From positions 248,001 through 312,000 of the forward strand of contig NZ_QTKT01000002.1 of assembly GCF_018424605.1 (NCBI RefSeq): a DNA stretch of 64,000 nucleotides, in the 5' to 3' direction. The position numbers and the translations under genes were made by a program. Positions 27,048 through 34,145 of this stretch are shown piece by piece (within the stretch, counting starts at the first letter, position 1; each line of letters opens with the position of its first letter). Source of the DNA: Marinobacter lipolyticus. Lineage in GTDB: Bacteria; Pseudomonadota; Gammaproteobacteria; Pseudomonadales; Oleiphilaceae. The notes under the pieces are model-generated. The model did no database searches, was not told where the DNA came from, and saw only the letters and a list, made by a program, of their open reading frames with translations.

Positions 27048-27063
27048 TTTACGTAAACGTAAA
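27048..27063. promoter_or_regulatory. LiuR-type operator in divergent promoter
   Basis: The 16-base palindrome TTTACGTAAACGTAAA lies between divergent liuR and the SDR gene. It matches the kind of AT-rich palindrome described for LiuR in gammaproteobacteria. On the minus strand, TTTACT and TATCTA can be read as -35 and -10 elements 18 bp apart with the palindrome in the spacer, the layout used by MerR regulators. Confidence 0.8.
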
Positions 27064-27117
27064 GTAAATTTTGGGCGTAAAAACCCACTTCCTGATTGGA
27101 AACACAAGGAGCAGGTT

Positions 27118-27879
27118 ATGGAATTTCAGAATGTAGCGGCCATTGTAACCGGTGGCGCGTCCGGTTTGGGGGAAGGGGCTGCCCGTGCACTGGCGGCGGC
27201 TGGCTGCAAGGTGGCCATCCTTGATCTTCAGAAAGAGCAGGGCGAGGCGGTTGCAAAGGAGATCGGCGGGGTGTTTGTGCACTGCGATGTCAGCTCCGCC
27301 GACAGCGCCGAGGCGGCGCTGGCCAAAGCGCGGGAAGCCCATGGCCCTTGTGGTATTGCGGTCAACTGCGCCGGTATCGCGCCGGCGGCCAAGATTTTGG
27401 GCAGGGAAGGGGTGATGCCGCTGGAGAACTTCAGCAAGGTGGTTCAGGTCAACCTGGTAGGCACCTTCAATATTCTGCGTCTTGCGGCAGCGGATATGGC
27501 TCAGCGTGAGCCCAACGCCGACGGGGAGCGGGGCGTGATCATCAATACCGCGTCGGTGGCCGCCTACGAAGGCCAGATTGGCCAGGCGGCCTACAGTGCC
27601 TCCAAGGGCGGCGTGGTATCGCTGACTCTGCAATCGGCCCGTGAGCTGGCTCGGGAAGGCATCCGTGTAAATACGATTGCACCGGGCCTGTTCATGACGC
27701 CCATGATGGCGGGTATGCCCGAAGAAGTTCAGGACAGCCTGGCGGCCACGCTGCCGTTCCCGAAGCGCCTCGGCAAGCCGGAGGAGTTCGGCATGATGGT
27801 GGACCAGATGGTGCGCAACCCAATTCTCAATGGCGAAGTGATTCGTCTGGACTGCGCGCTTCGCATGGCGCCCAGGTAA
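27118..27879 (+). CDS. SDR 3-hydroxyacyl-CoA dehydrogenase, type-II-like
   Basis: A 252-residue classical SDR. Cofactor motif TGGASGLGEG (residues 11-20), NCAGIAP, and the catalytic Ser/Tyr/Lys in NTASVAAYEGQIGQAAYSASKGG. The sequence resembles HSD17B10 / 2-methyl-3-hydroxybutyryl-CoA dehydrogenase proteins (GVMPLENFSKVVQVNLVGTFNILRL; APGLFMTPMMAGMPEEVQ). It would oxidise a 3-hydroxyacyl-CoA with NAD+. As first gene of the plus-strand operon under the LiuR box, a role in isoleucine-type or general branched acyl-CoA oxidation is likely. Confidence 0.88.
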   Translation: MEFQNVAAIVTGGASGLGEGAARALAAAGCKVAILDLQKEQGEAVAKEIGGVFVHCDVSSADSAEAALAKAREAHGPCGIAVNCAGIAPAAKILGREGVMPLENFSKVVQVNLVGTFNILRLAAADMAQREPNADGERGVIINTASVAAYEGQIGQAAYSASKGGVVSLTLQSARELAREGIRVNTIAPGLFMTPMMAGMPEEVQDSLAATLPFPKRLGKPEEFGMMVDQMVRNPILNGEVIRLDCALRMAPR

Positions 27880-27903
27880 CGCATTCATTAGCAGGAGACA
27901 GTC

Positions 27904-29055
27904 ATGACCGTGTCTGTTGATAAAGAAGAACTGGCAATGTTCCGGGAGTCCGTTATCAAGGTCCTGGAAAAAGAAGTCACGCCGCATTACGAGGCCTGGG
28001 AGAAGTCTGGGCTGGTGCCCCGCGAGCTCTGGAACACCCTGGGCAACGCCGGGATGCTGTGTGTGGATGTGCCCGAAGAGTGGGGCGGCATCGGTGCGCC
28101 CTTCCAGTTCTCCGTAGTGGTGGGCGAAGAGCTCGCGCGGTTAGGCTTCGGGGCGCTCTCTACCAACGTGATGGTGCACTCGGACATTGTCGCTCCCTAT
28201 CTGAGCCACATGGGCAATGAAGAGCAGCGGCAGCAGTGGCTTCCCAAGCTGGTTTCCGGCGAAGCTGTTGGCGCAATTGCCATGACGGAGCCCGGCGCCG
28301 GTAGTGACCTGCAGGCGATCCGCACCAGTGCGGTGAAGGATGGTGATGAGTACACCCTGAACGGTTCCAAAACCTTCATCACCAACGGCCAGCATGCGGA
28401 CATGGTCATCGTCGCCGCCAAAACCGACCCGAAAGCCGGCGCCCGCGGCATCAGCCTGTTCCTGGTGGACACCTCGCTGCCGGGCTACAGCAAGGGACGC
28501 AACCTGGACAAGATCGGCCAGCACTCCGGGGATACCTCCGAGATGTTTTTCTCCGACATGCGTATACCGGCTTCCGCGCTTCTTGGCGAAGAAGGCCAGG
28601 GCTTTGTGTATCTGATGCGCGAGCTGCCCCGGGAACGTCTGGTGATCGGTGCCCTGGGTGTGGCCGCCGCCCGTGGCTCCCTGGACCTGACCATCGCCTA
28701 CGCCCAGGAACGGGAACTGTTCGGCCAGAAACTGGCCCAACTGCAGAACACCCGCTTTGAAATCGCCCGCATGGAAACCGACTACCGGGTGAACAAGGCA
28801 TTCGTGGACCAGTGCATCGACCAGTACGACCGCGGCGAGCTGGATGCGCCAACTGCTTCTATGGCCAAGTACAGCGCCACCGAAATGCAGTGCCGCGTGG
28901 CCGATGGCTGCCTGCAGCTGTTTGGCGGTTACGGCTACACCACCGAATACCCGATTTCCCGGAACTTCATCGACGCAAGGGTGCAGCGAATTTATGGCGG
29001 CACCTCGGAGGTGATGAAAGAAATTATCGCCCGGTCTGTGCTGGGCAAAGCCTGA
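27904..29055 (+). CDS. Acyl-CoA dehydrogenase, long/branched-chain type
   Basis: A 383-residue acyl-CoA dehydrogenase. Signatures are AIAMTEPGAGSDLQAIRT and KTFITNGQHADMVIVAAKT. The glutamate in LPRERLVIGALG aligns with the catalytic position of LCAD and IVD, and the other family position is Gly (RIYGGTSEVM). It therefore belongs to the LCAD/IVD-like branch. The gene follows the SDR gene by 24 bases and should catalyse the first oxidation step of the same spiral. Confidence 0.9.
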   Translation: MTVSVDKEELAMFRESVIKVLEKEVTPHYEAWEKSGLVPRELWNTLGNAGMLCVDVPEEWGGIGAPFQFSVVVGEELARLGFGALSTNVMVHSDIVAPYLSHMGNEEQRQQWLPKLVSGEAVGAIAMTEPGAGSDLQAIRTSAVKDGDEYTLNGSKTFITNGQHADMVIVAAKTDPKAGARGISLFLVDTSLPGYSKGRNLDKIGQHSGDTSEMFFSDMRIPASALLGEEGQGFVYLMRELPRERLVIGALGVAAARGSLDLTIAYAQERELFGQKLAQLQNTRFEIARMETDYRVNKAFVDQCIDQYDRGELDAPTASMAKYSATEMQCRVADGCLQLFGGYGYTTEYPISRNFIDARVQRIYGGTSEVMKEIIARSVLGKA

Positions 29056-29082
29056 TTAAGGCAGACGAACTCACAAGCTGAA

Positions 29083-29192
29083 GGGCCGAGTGCCAGACGC
29101 CTTTCCGGGACTGTCTGCAGCATGGATGCTGCAGTCAAGCGTACAGGGACGTATTCACAGCGTGTCCCGGAAAGGCGTCTGGCACTTGGCCC
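29083..29192. repeat. 110-bp palindromic element with 29-bp stem
   Basis: Perfect 23-bp arms at 29089-29111 and 29164-29186 (left arm begins AGTGCCAGACGCC) extend through one G-T pair to GGGCC/GGCCC at the ends, giving a stem of about 29 bp. Inside is a second hairpin CTGCAGCAT/ATGCTGCAG (29115-29134) and a single-stranded TACAGGGACGTATTCACAGCG-like tract from 29142. It fills the gap between the acyl-CoA dehydrogenase and thiolase genes. Likely a dispersed structured intergenic element; function unknown. Confidence 0.8.
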
Positions 29193-29217
29193 AGCACCAA
29201 ATTAGAGGGCATTGAAC

Positions 29218-30399
29218 ATGAATGGTAACGACGTAGTAATAGCAGGCTCAGCAAGAACCCCCATGGGCGGCATGATGGGCTCCCTCAGCTCGGTGCGCTC
29301 CCCGGATCTGGGCGCGATCTCCATCAAGGCCGCCATTGAACGCTCCGGCCTGCAACCGGCGGATGTCCAGGAAGTGATCATGGGCTGCGTACTGCCCGCC
29401 GGCCTGGGCCAGGCCCCGGCGCGCCAGGCGTCCCGTGCTTCCGGCATTCCCGACAGCTCCGGCTGCACCACCATCAACAAGATGTGTGGCTCCGGCATGC
29501 AGGCGGTGATCATGGCCCACGACCAGATCAAGGCCGGCACCAACAACATCATGATCGCCGGCGGCATGGAAAACATGAGCCAGGCGCCGTACCTGCTGCC
29601 CAAGGCCCGCGGTGGCATGCGCATGGGCCACGGCCAGGTAATGGACAGCATGTTTCTGGACGGCCTGGAAGACGCCTACGAAGGCGGCCTGATGGGCGTC
29701 TTCGCCCAGCGCACCGCTGATAAATACGACATCAGCCGTCAGGCGATGGATGAGTTCGCCATCGGTTCCCTGCAGAAATCCTTGGCCGCCATCGAGAATG
29801 GCTGGTTCCGTGACGAGATTGTGCCGGTGACCGTATCCGGTCGTGGCGGCGACACCGAAGTCGACACCGACGAGCAGCCGGGAAACGCCAAGCCGGAGAA
29901 AATCCCGCACCTGAAGCCGGCATTCGCCAAAGACGGTTCTGTAACTGCGGCCAACTCCAGCTCCATCAGCGACGGCGCCTCCGCCCTGGTACTGGCCTCT
30001 GCCGCAGAAGCTGACGCCCGCGGCCTGACACCCCAGGCCCGCATTGTCGCCCACGCCACCCACGCCCGCTTGCCGGCCGAATTCACCCTGGCGCCCATCG
30101 GTGCGATTGAGAAGGTGCTGAAGAAAGCGGGCTGGTCCGTGGACGACGTGGACCTTTTCGAGATCAACGAAGCCTTCGCCGTGGTTACCCTGGCGGCCAT
30201 CAACGAACTCAAGCTTCCGGCGGAGAAGGTCAACGTTCACGGCGGCGCCTGCGCGCTGGGCCACCCGATCGGCTCTTCAGGTTCGCGGATCATCGTTACC
30301 CTGATGAATGCCCTGAAGCAGCGTGGCCTCAGGCGTGGGGTTGCTTCGCTGTGTATTGGTGGTGGCGAGGGGACGGCTGTGGCTCTTGAGTTGATCTGA
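29218..30399 (+). CDS. Acetyl-CoA C-acyltransferase (thiolase)
   Basis: A 393-residue degradative-type thiolase with ATG at 29218 (AGAGGG about 9 bases upstream; an in-frame TTG is 6 bases earlier). The nucleophilic cysteine is in INKMCGSGMQAVIMAHDQI. The other catalytic residues are the His in GGACALGHPIGSSGSRI and the Cys in ASLCIGGGEGTAVALE. It would thiolyse 3-ketoacyl-CoA or 2-methylacetoacetyl-CoA made by the two upstream enzymes; it may also handle acetoacetyl-CoA from the leucine route. Confidence 0.9.
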   Translation: MNGNDVVIAGSARTPMGGMMGSLSSVRSPDLGAISIKAAIERSGLQPADVQEVIMGCVLPAGLGQAPARQASRASGIPDSSGCTTINKMCGSGMQAVIMAHDQIKAGTNNIMIAGGMENMSQAPYLLPKARGGMRMGHGQVMDSMFLDGLEDAYEGGLMGVFAQRTADKYDISRQAMDEFAIGSLQKSLAAIENGWFRDEIVPVTVSGRGGDTEVDTDEQPGNAKPEKIPHLKPAFAKDGSVTAANSSSISDGASALVLASAAEADARGLTPQARIVAHATHARLPAEFTLAPIGAIEKVLKKAGWSVDDVDLFEINEAFAVVTLAAINELKLPAEKVNVHGGACALGHPIGSSGSRIIVTLMNALKQRGLRRGVASLCIGGGEGTAVALELI

Positions 30400-30452
30400 C
30401 TTGACTTGGGAGATTGCGGTCCTTTGTAGCCTGCCGGTTGAGGGGCGGGCTT

Positions 30453-30540
30453 GCGGGGTGGCAGGTGGAGTTTTTCTTGGAAAAAGAACTCGCTTCGCTC
30501 AGACACCTTTTTCCGGCGAAAAATCCACCTGCCACCCCGC
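30453..30540. repeat. Structured palindromic element, copy 1
   Basis: An 88-bp element. Outer arms GCGGGGTGGCAGGTGGA (30453-30469) and its exact complement (30524-30540) enclose the GAAAAAG/CTTTTTC pair and a core AACTCGCTTCGCTCAGACA (30487-30505). The core is shared, in reverse orientation, with copy 2, whereas the outer arms differ. Confidence 0.82.
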
Positions 30541-30621
30541 GCCGATGTGCAACACGGGTTCACCAAGTTAAAGACTTTTTGGTGTCTTGTTCTTTGGACC
30601 TATCGTTGTTGCCCGTCGGTA

Positions 30622-30706
30622 GGGGGTGGGGGTATCTTTTCTGACAGGGAAAAGATGTCTGAGCGAAGCGAGTTGTTTTCCCCGAAGAAAAGATACCCCC
30701 ACCCCC
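30622..30706. repeat. Structured palindromic element, copy 2 (inverted)
   Basis: An 85-bp element with perfect 20-bp arms GGGGGTGGGGGTATCTTTTC (30622-30641) and its complement (30687-30706). Inside, GGGAAAA/TTTTCCC pairs again. The loop holds TGTCTGAGCGAAGCGAGTT (30656-30674), the exact reverse complement of the copy-1 core. Same architecture, different stem sequence. Confidence 0.82.
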
Positions 30707-30711
30707 GTACC

Positions 30712-30761
30712 TGCCCGCCAAACCTCAGGCTACGAAAGACCATGCCCGCCAAACCTCAGGC
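30712..30761. repeat. 19-bp direct repeat, 31-bp period
   Basis: TGCCCGCCAAACCTCAGGC occurs at 30712-30730 and again at 30743-30761. Its complement is recognisable at 30427-30450 (GCCTG...GGTTGAGGGGCGGGC), so the whole 30421-30740 block is a larger imperfect inverted repeat around elements 1 and 2. The second copy overlaps the 3' end of the ilvM-like gene. Confidence 0.7.
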
Positions 30762-31034
30762 CGAACGAGACCGGGCCACAGAGTTTGAACCAAGAGCAAC
30801 TTCGGCAACCGTGTGAAGCTTCTCCAGTTGCGACTGCAACATGGCAATCGGCCGCGTGCCTTCCAGGGTGAGGGCGATGTTCAGATGCTCGCCGGCGGTT
30901 TCAACCGCCATGGTGGCAATCCGGAACCCGCGGATGCGGACCACCTGGCACAAGCGCTCCAGGGCTGCGGCTTCCTGGATCATTCGGCAGTTGATGGTAT
31001 AGCTGGGTGTTGATGACTGGCTCTGCGGGTTCAT
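30756..31034 (-). CDS. ilvM: Acetolactate synthase small subunit, IlvM-like
   Basis: A 92-residue ACT-domain protein: YTINCRMIQEAAALERLCQVVRIRGFRIATMAVETAGEHLNIALTLEGTRPIAMLQSQLEKLHTV is a single ACT unit as in E. coli IlvM. ATG overlaps the ilvG stop by 4 bases (ATGA), so both are coupled. It should activate the IlvG catalytic subunit and set its valine response. The last few residues (SNSVARSRSA) run into the repeat region and are probably not conserved. Confidence 0.88.
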   Translation of the reverse strand: MNPQSQSSTPSYTINCRMIQEAAALERLCQVVRIRGFRIATMAVETAGEHLNIALTLEGTRPIAMLQSQLEKLHTVAEVALGSNSVARSRSA

Positions 31035-32731
31035 GCAACTTGCTCCTTGTTGGCTTTGGAAGTGCGTCGGGTTTCGTCAATCATGTCGGTGTTGCTGGCG
31101 CCGGGTTTTACGATGGGCCATACGTTGTCCTCGCGGCTGATGGCCACGTGCAGAAGCATCGGGCCGTCGTAGGCGAGGATGGTTTCGATGCCGCGGCGGA
31201 TCTGGTCGGTGCGTTCGATGTGCAGGGCCGGGATGTCGAAGGCGCGGGCCATGGCGACGAAATCCGGATTGTCGTCCAGGTTGATCTGGCTTTCCCGGTT
31301 GGCGTAGAACAGCTCCTGCTGCTGGCGCACCATGCCCAGACACTGGTTGTCCATGATGATCAGTTTCACCGGAAGCCTGTAGCGGCGGATGGTGGCCAGC
31401 TCCTGGGCGTTCATCATGAACGAGCCATCGCCGGTGACGTTGATGACGGTGCTGTCGCGATCCGCAAACTGGGCGCCGATGGCCGCAGGCAGGCCGAAGC
31501 CCATGGTGCCAAGGCCGCCACTGGTGAGGTGGTGGCGCGGATGATCGAACTCGTAGTGCTGGGCCACCCACATCTGGTGCTGGCCCACGTCGCAGGCAAC
31601 GATGGTGTCGTCCGGAGCGATGCGGGAAAGCTGGCGGATGAACGCCGGGCCGGTAATGGGGGCCAGGGGTTCTTCGTTGTCTGCAGCACTGAAGCCGCCG
31701 GTGGTGTGCCAGGTGCGGCATTGTCTCTGCCAGTCAGCGATGGTCAGCGGTTTGCTCGTCAACGCGCCGGTCAGGTTCTCGAGAATGGCGTTCAGCTCAC
31801 CTCTTATCGCCAGGTCCGCCGGGCGCAGTTTGTTGATCTCCGCGGCGTCGGCGTCGATGTGGATCATCTTTGCGTTGGGGGCGAAGCCGTCCAGTTTGCC
31901 GGTGGCGCGGTCGTCCAGGCGGGCACCGATTACCAGCAACAGGTCGCATTCATCCACCGCCTTGTTGGCAGCCCGGGACCCGTGCATGCCCAGCATACCC
32001 AGGTTGTAAGGGTTGTGTTTGCCCGGGTTGCCGATGCCTTTCAGGGTGACGACCGCCGGCAGGGCAGATGACTCGGCAAAGGCGCGAAAGCGGTCCTCGG
32101 CATGGGCCAGGCTGATTCCGCCGCCGCTGTAGAGCAGAGGTTTGCGGGCGGCACGCAGCAGGGCGATGGCGTCGGTCAGGTCCGGGCAGCTCGCCGTTGG
32201 TTGTGCCGGAGTTGGGGCGGGTGCCGCGGCAACCTCGGTCAACAATATGTCCTTGGGAATATCAATCCAAACCGGCCCCGGCCGGCCGCTCTGGGCCAGT
32301 GTCATGGCCTCTTCCATGACGGCGGGCAGGCTGTCGGCGTCGTCGACAAGGTAGCTGTGTTTGACGATGCCCAGGGTCATGCCCAGCACGTCGGTTTCCT
32401 GGAAGGCGTCGGTGCCGATCAGCCCGGAAGGCACCTGGCCGGTGATGACCAGCATGGGGATGGAGTCCCGGTGGGCGTTGGCGACGCCGGTGATCAGGTT
32501 GGTGGCACCGGGGCCGGAGGTGGCAATGCACACGCCCAGCTTGCCGCTGGCGCGGGCGTAACCATCGGCGGCCAGGGCGCAGGCCTGTTCGTGGCGGCAC
32601 AGCACGTGTTCCACACCCACATCGTCCACCAAGGCATCGTATAGCGGCATGATGCAGCCACCCGGATAGCCGAAAACCGTGCTGATGTTGTGGCGATGGA
32701 ACGCGTCAAGAATGTGCTGTGCGCCGTTCAT
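31031..32731 (-). CDS. ilvG: Acetolactate synthase large subunit
   Basis: A 566-residue ThDP enzyme. N-terminal FGYPGGCIMPLYDAL and LCRHEQACALAADGYARASGK include the catalytic Glu. The centre binds FAD as in other AHAS enzymes. The C-terminal ThDP-Mg motif is VTGDGSFMMNAQELATIRRYRLPVKLIIMDNQ. It condenses pyruvate with pyruvate or 2-ketobutyrate in valine, leucine and isoleucine synthesis. Pairing with a short IlvM rather than a long IlvH/IlvN, and a leader-peptide attenuator upstream, mark it as the ilvGM type. Confidence 0.93.
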   Translation of the reverse strand: MNGAQHILDAFHRHNISTVFGYPGGCIMPLYDALVDDVGVEHVLCRHEQACALAADGYARASGKLGVCIATSGPGATNLITGVANAHRDSIPMLVITGQVPSGLIGTDAFQETDVLGMTLGIVKHSYLVDDADSLPAVMEEAMTLAQSGRPGPVWIDIPKDILLTEVAAAPAPTPAQPTASCPDLTDAIALLRAARKPLLYSGGGISLAHAEDRFRAFAESSALPAVVTLKGIGNPGKHNPYNLGMLGMHGSRAANKAVDECDLLLVIGARLDDRATGKLDGFAPNAKMIHIDADAAEINKLRPADLAIRGELNAILENLTGALTSKPLTIADWQRQCRTWHTTGGFSAADNEEPLAPITGPAFIRQLSRIAPDDTIVACDVGQHQMWVAQHYEFDHPRHHLTSGGLGTMGFGLPAAIGAQFADRDSTVINVTGDGSFMMNAQELATIRRYRLPVKLIIMDNQCLGMVRQQQELFYANRESQINLDDNPDFVAMARAFDIPALHIERTDQIRRGIETILAYDGPMLLHVAISREDNVWPIVKPGASNTDMIDETRRTSKANKEQVA

Positions 32732-32757
32732 GGTCGTTTTTCCCTTTTTCTTGCTGC

Positions 32758-32797
32758 AAAAAAAAGCCCCCGGGACCTTTTGGTGCCGGGGGCTTTT
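32758..32797 (-). terminator. ilvGM attenuator terminator
   Basis: On the minus strand the arms (32786-32797 and 32762-32773, sequence AAAAGCCCCCGG and complement) form a 12-bp stem followed by eight U residues (32758-32765 overlap), a textbook intrinsic terminator. A leader segment at 32841-32853 (minus CCGGGGGCTTTTG) is complementary to the 5' arm (32786-32798) and can form the antiterminator instead. It lies 27 bases upstream of the ilvG start codon. Confidence 0.92.
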
Positions 32798-32818
32798 GGT
32801 GTCTTGTCAGGTTTGTCG

Positions 32819-32911
32819 CTATCTCACCCGCTTGTCCACGCAAAAGCCCCCGGTCGGTACCATGACCACCAGGACAAGCTTCACAAGGATAATGACGGCG
32901 TTCAGATTCAT
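32819..32911 (-). CDS. ilvL: ilvGM leader peptide
   Basis: A 30-codon frame, ATG at 32911 to TAG at 32819. Its first part is LNAVIILVKLVLVVMV (residues 3-18), extremely rich in Leu, Val and Ile, as in E. coli ilvL. The codons for PTGGFC overlap the antiterminator segment at 32841-32853. When branched-chain aminoacyl-tRNAs are scarce, a ribosome stalled in the Val/Leu/Ile run leaves that segment free to pair with the terminator 5' arm and transcription continues. Too short for ordinary gene calling. Confidence 0.9.
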   Translation of the reverse strand: MNLNAVIILVKLVLVVMVPTGGFCVDKRVR

Positions 32912-33057
32912 GAGATAAGTGCGTCTGTTCAAACTCTGTTAACGATGATCAAAAGTTAACCCAGCGGCTGTCGCCAGCGCAACCCCTCACCTTACTTTTT
33001 TGTGATAACGTTTCATTCCTTTTTCATACAACGCATGCGCAATAGAACGAGAACAAC

Positions 33058-34140
33058 ATGAGTAAAAGCAGGTGGGGCTCCCTGGGTTTGGCATTCCTGA
33101 TCGTCGTTGGGCTGATTCTGTGGATGGTCAGTGGCGAGGTCAAAGTGGCGCAGCAGGACGCGCCTGAAATGCAGGAGCCACCGGCACCGGAGCGCCCGCG
33201 GGTAGAGGTGGAAACCCTTCAGGCCCGTTTGTACGAGCCGGGCCTGATGCTTCAGGGGCAATTGGAACCCTGGCGTTCCGTGACCATCAGCGCCGGAGTC
33301 AGCGGCACGGTAGAAGAACTGATGGTGCGGCAGGGCGAACGGGTGGAGCAAGGGCAACCGCTGCTTCGGCTGTCCGACGATGGACGCCGGTCGGATGTGG
33401 AGCGCTGGCAGGCGCGAATTCGTAAACTGGAAGCGGATCTGACTGCCGCCCAGCGTCTGGGCTCCAGCAATCTGGTGAGTCAATCGGAGATTCTGGGACT
33501 GGAAAGCGAGTTGGCCGGCGCGCGGGCGGAACTGGCCCAGGCACGCACTGCCATCAGGGATCTGAGTCCCGAAGCGCCCTTTGATGGGGTGGTGAACCAT
33601 CGCCATGTGGATCTGGGCAATCTGGTGCAGCCCGGTACCGGCATGCTGGACCTGGTCCAGGTCGACCGGCTCAAGGCCACCGGGCAAATTCCCCAGCAGT
33701 CGGTCAGTCAGGTTGGGGTGGGGCAGGCTGTCTCGATCCGCCTGCTGGACGGCGCATCGCTGGAAGGTGAGGTCAGTTTTGTGGCCAGTGCTGCCGATCC
33801 CGAGACCCGCAGTTTCGCCGTCGAAGTCACGGTGGAGAATCCCGACCTCAAGCGCCTAGCCGGGGGCAGCGCCACGCTGCGCATTGCCCTGCCGGAAACC
33901 CGTGCCACCTTCGTTTCGCCGGCGTACCTGTCTCTCGGTGACGATGGCCGCCCCGGCGTACGCTACGTCAACGATAACGACGAAGTGGTGTTTCGCAGCG
34001 TGCGGCTGTTCAACGTCACCACCGATGGCGCCTGGGTCGGTGGGTTGCCGGATGAGATCCGTCTGATCACCCGCGGCGGCGGATTTGTGGCGATCGGCCA
34101 GCGGGTCGAGCCGGTTGACCGCGACAGTAACCGGGGCTGA
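33058..34140 (+). CDS. RND efflux periplasmic adaptor subunit
   Basis: A 360-residue membrane-fusion protein. An N-terminal membrane anchor (GSLGLAFLIVVGLILWMVSG) is followed by the split lipoyl domain (SAGVSGTVEELMVRQGERVEQGQPLLRLSD ... EAPFDGVVNHRHVDLGNLVQPGTGML), an alpha-hairpin, a beta-barrel and a membrane-proximal domain. It links the inner-membrane pump to an outer-membrane channel. The pump gene follows by 5 bases. A TTGTGA/TTCATA pair 17 bp apart at 33000-33028 is a candidate promoter. Confidence 0.9.
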   Translation: MSKSRWGSLGLAFLIVVGLILWMVSGEVKVAQQDAPEMQEPPAPERPRVEVETLQARLYEPGLMLQGQLEPWRSVTISAGVSGTVEELMVRQGERVEQGQPLLRLSDDGRRSDVERWQARIRKLEADLTAAQRLGSSNLVSQSEILGLESELAGARAELAQARTAIRDLSPEAPFDGVVNHRHVDLGNLVQPGTGMLDLVQVDRLKATGQIPQQSVSQVGVGQAVSIRLLDGASLEGEVSFVASAADPETRSFAVEVTVENPDLKRLAGGSATLRIALPETRATFVSPAYLSLGDDGRPGVRYVNDNDEVVFRSVRLFNVTTDGAWVGGLPDEIRLITRGGGFVAIGQRVEPVDRDSNRG

Positions 34141-34145
34141 TCAGC

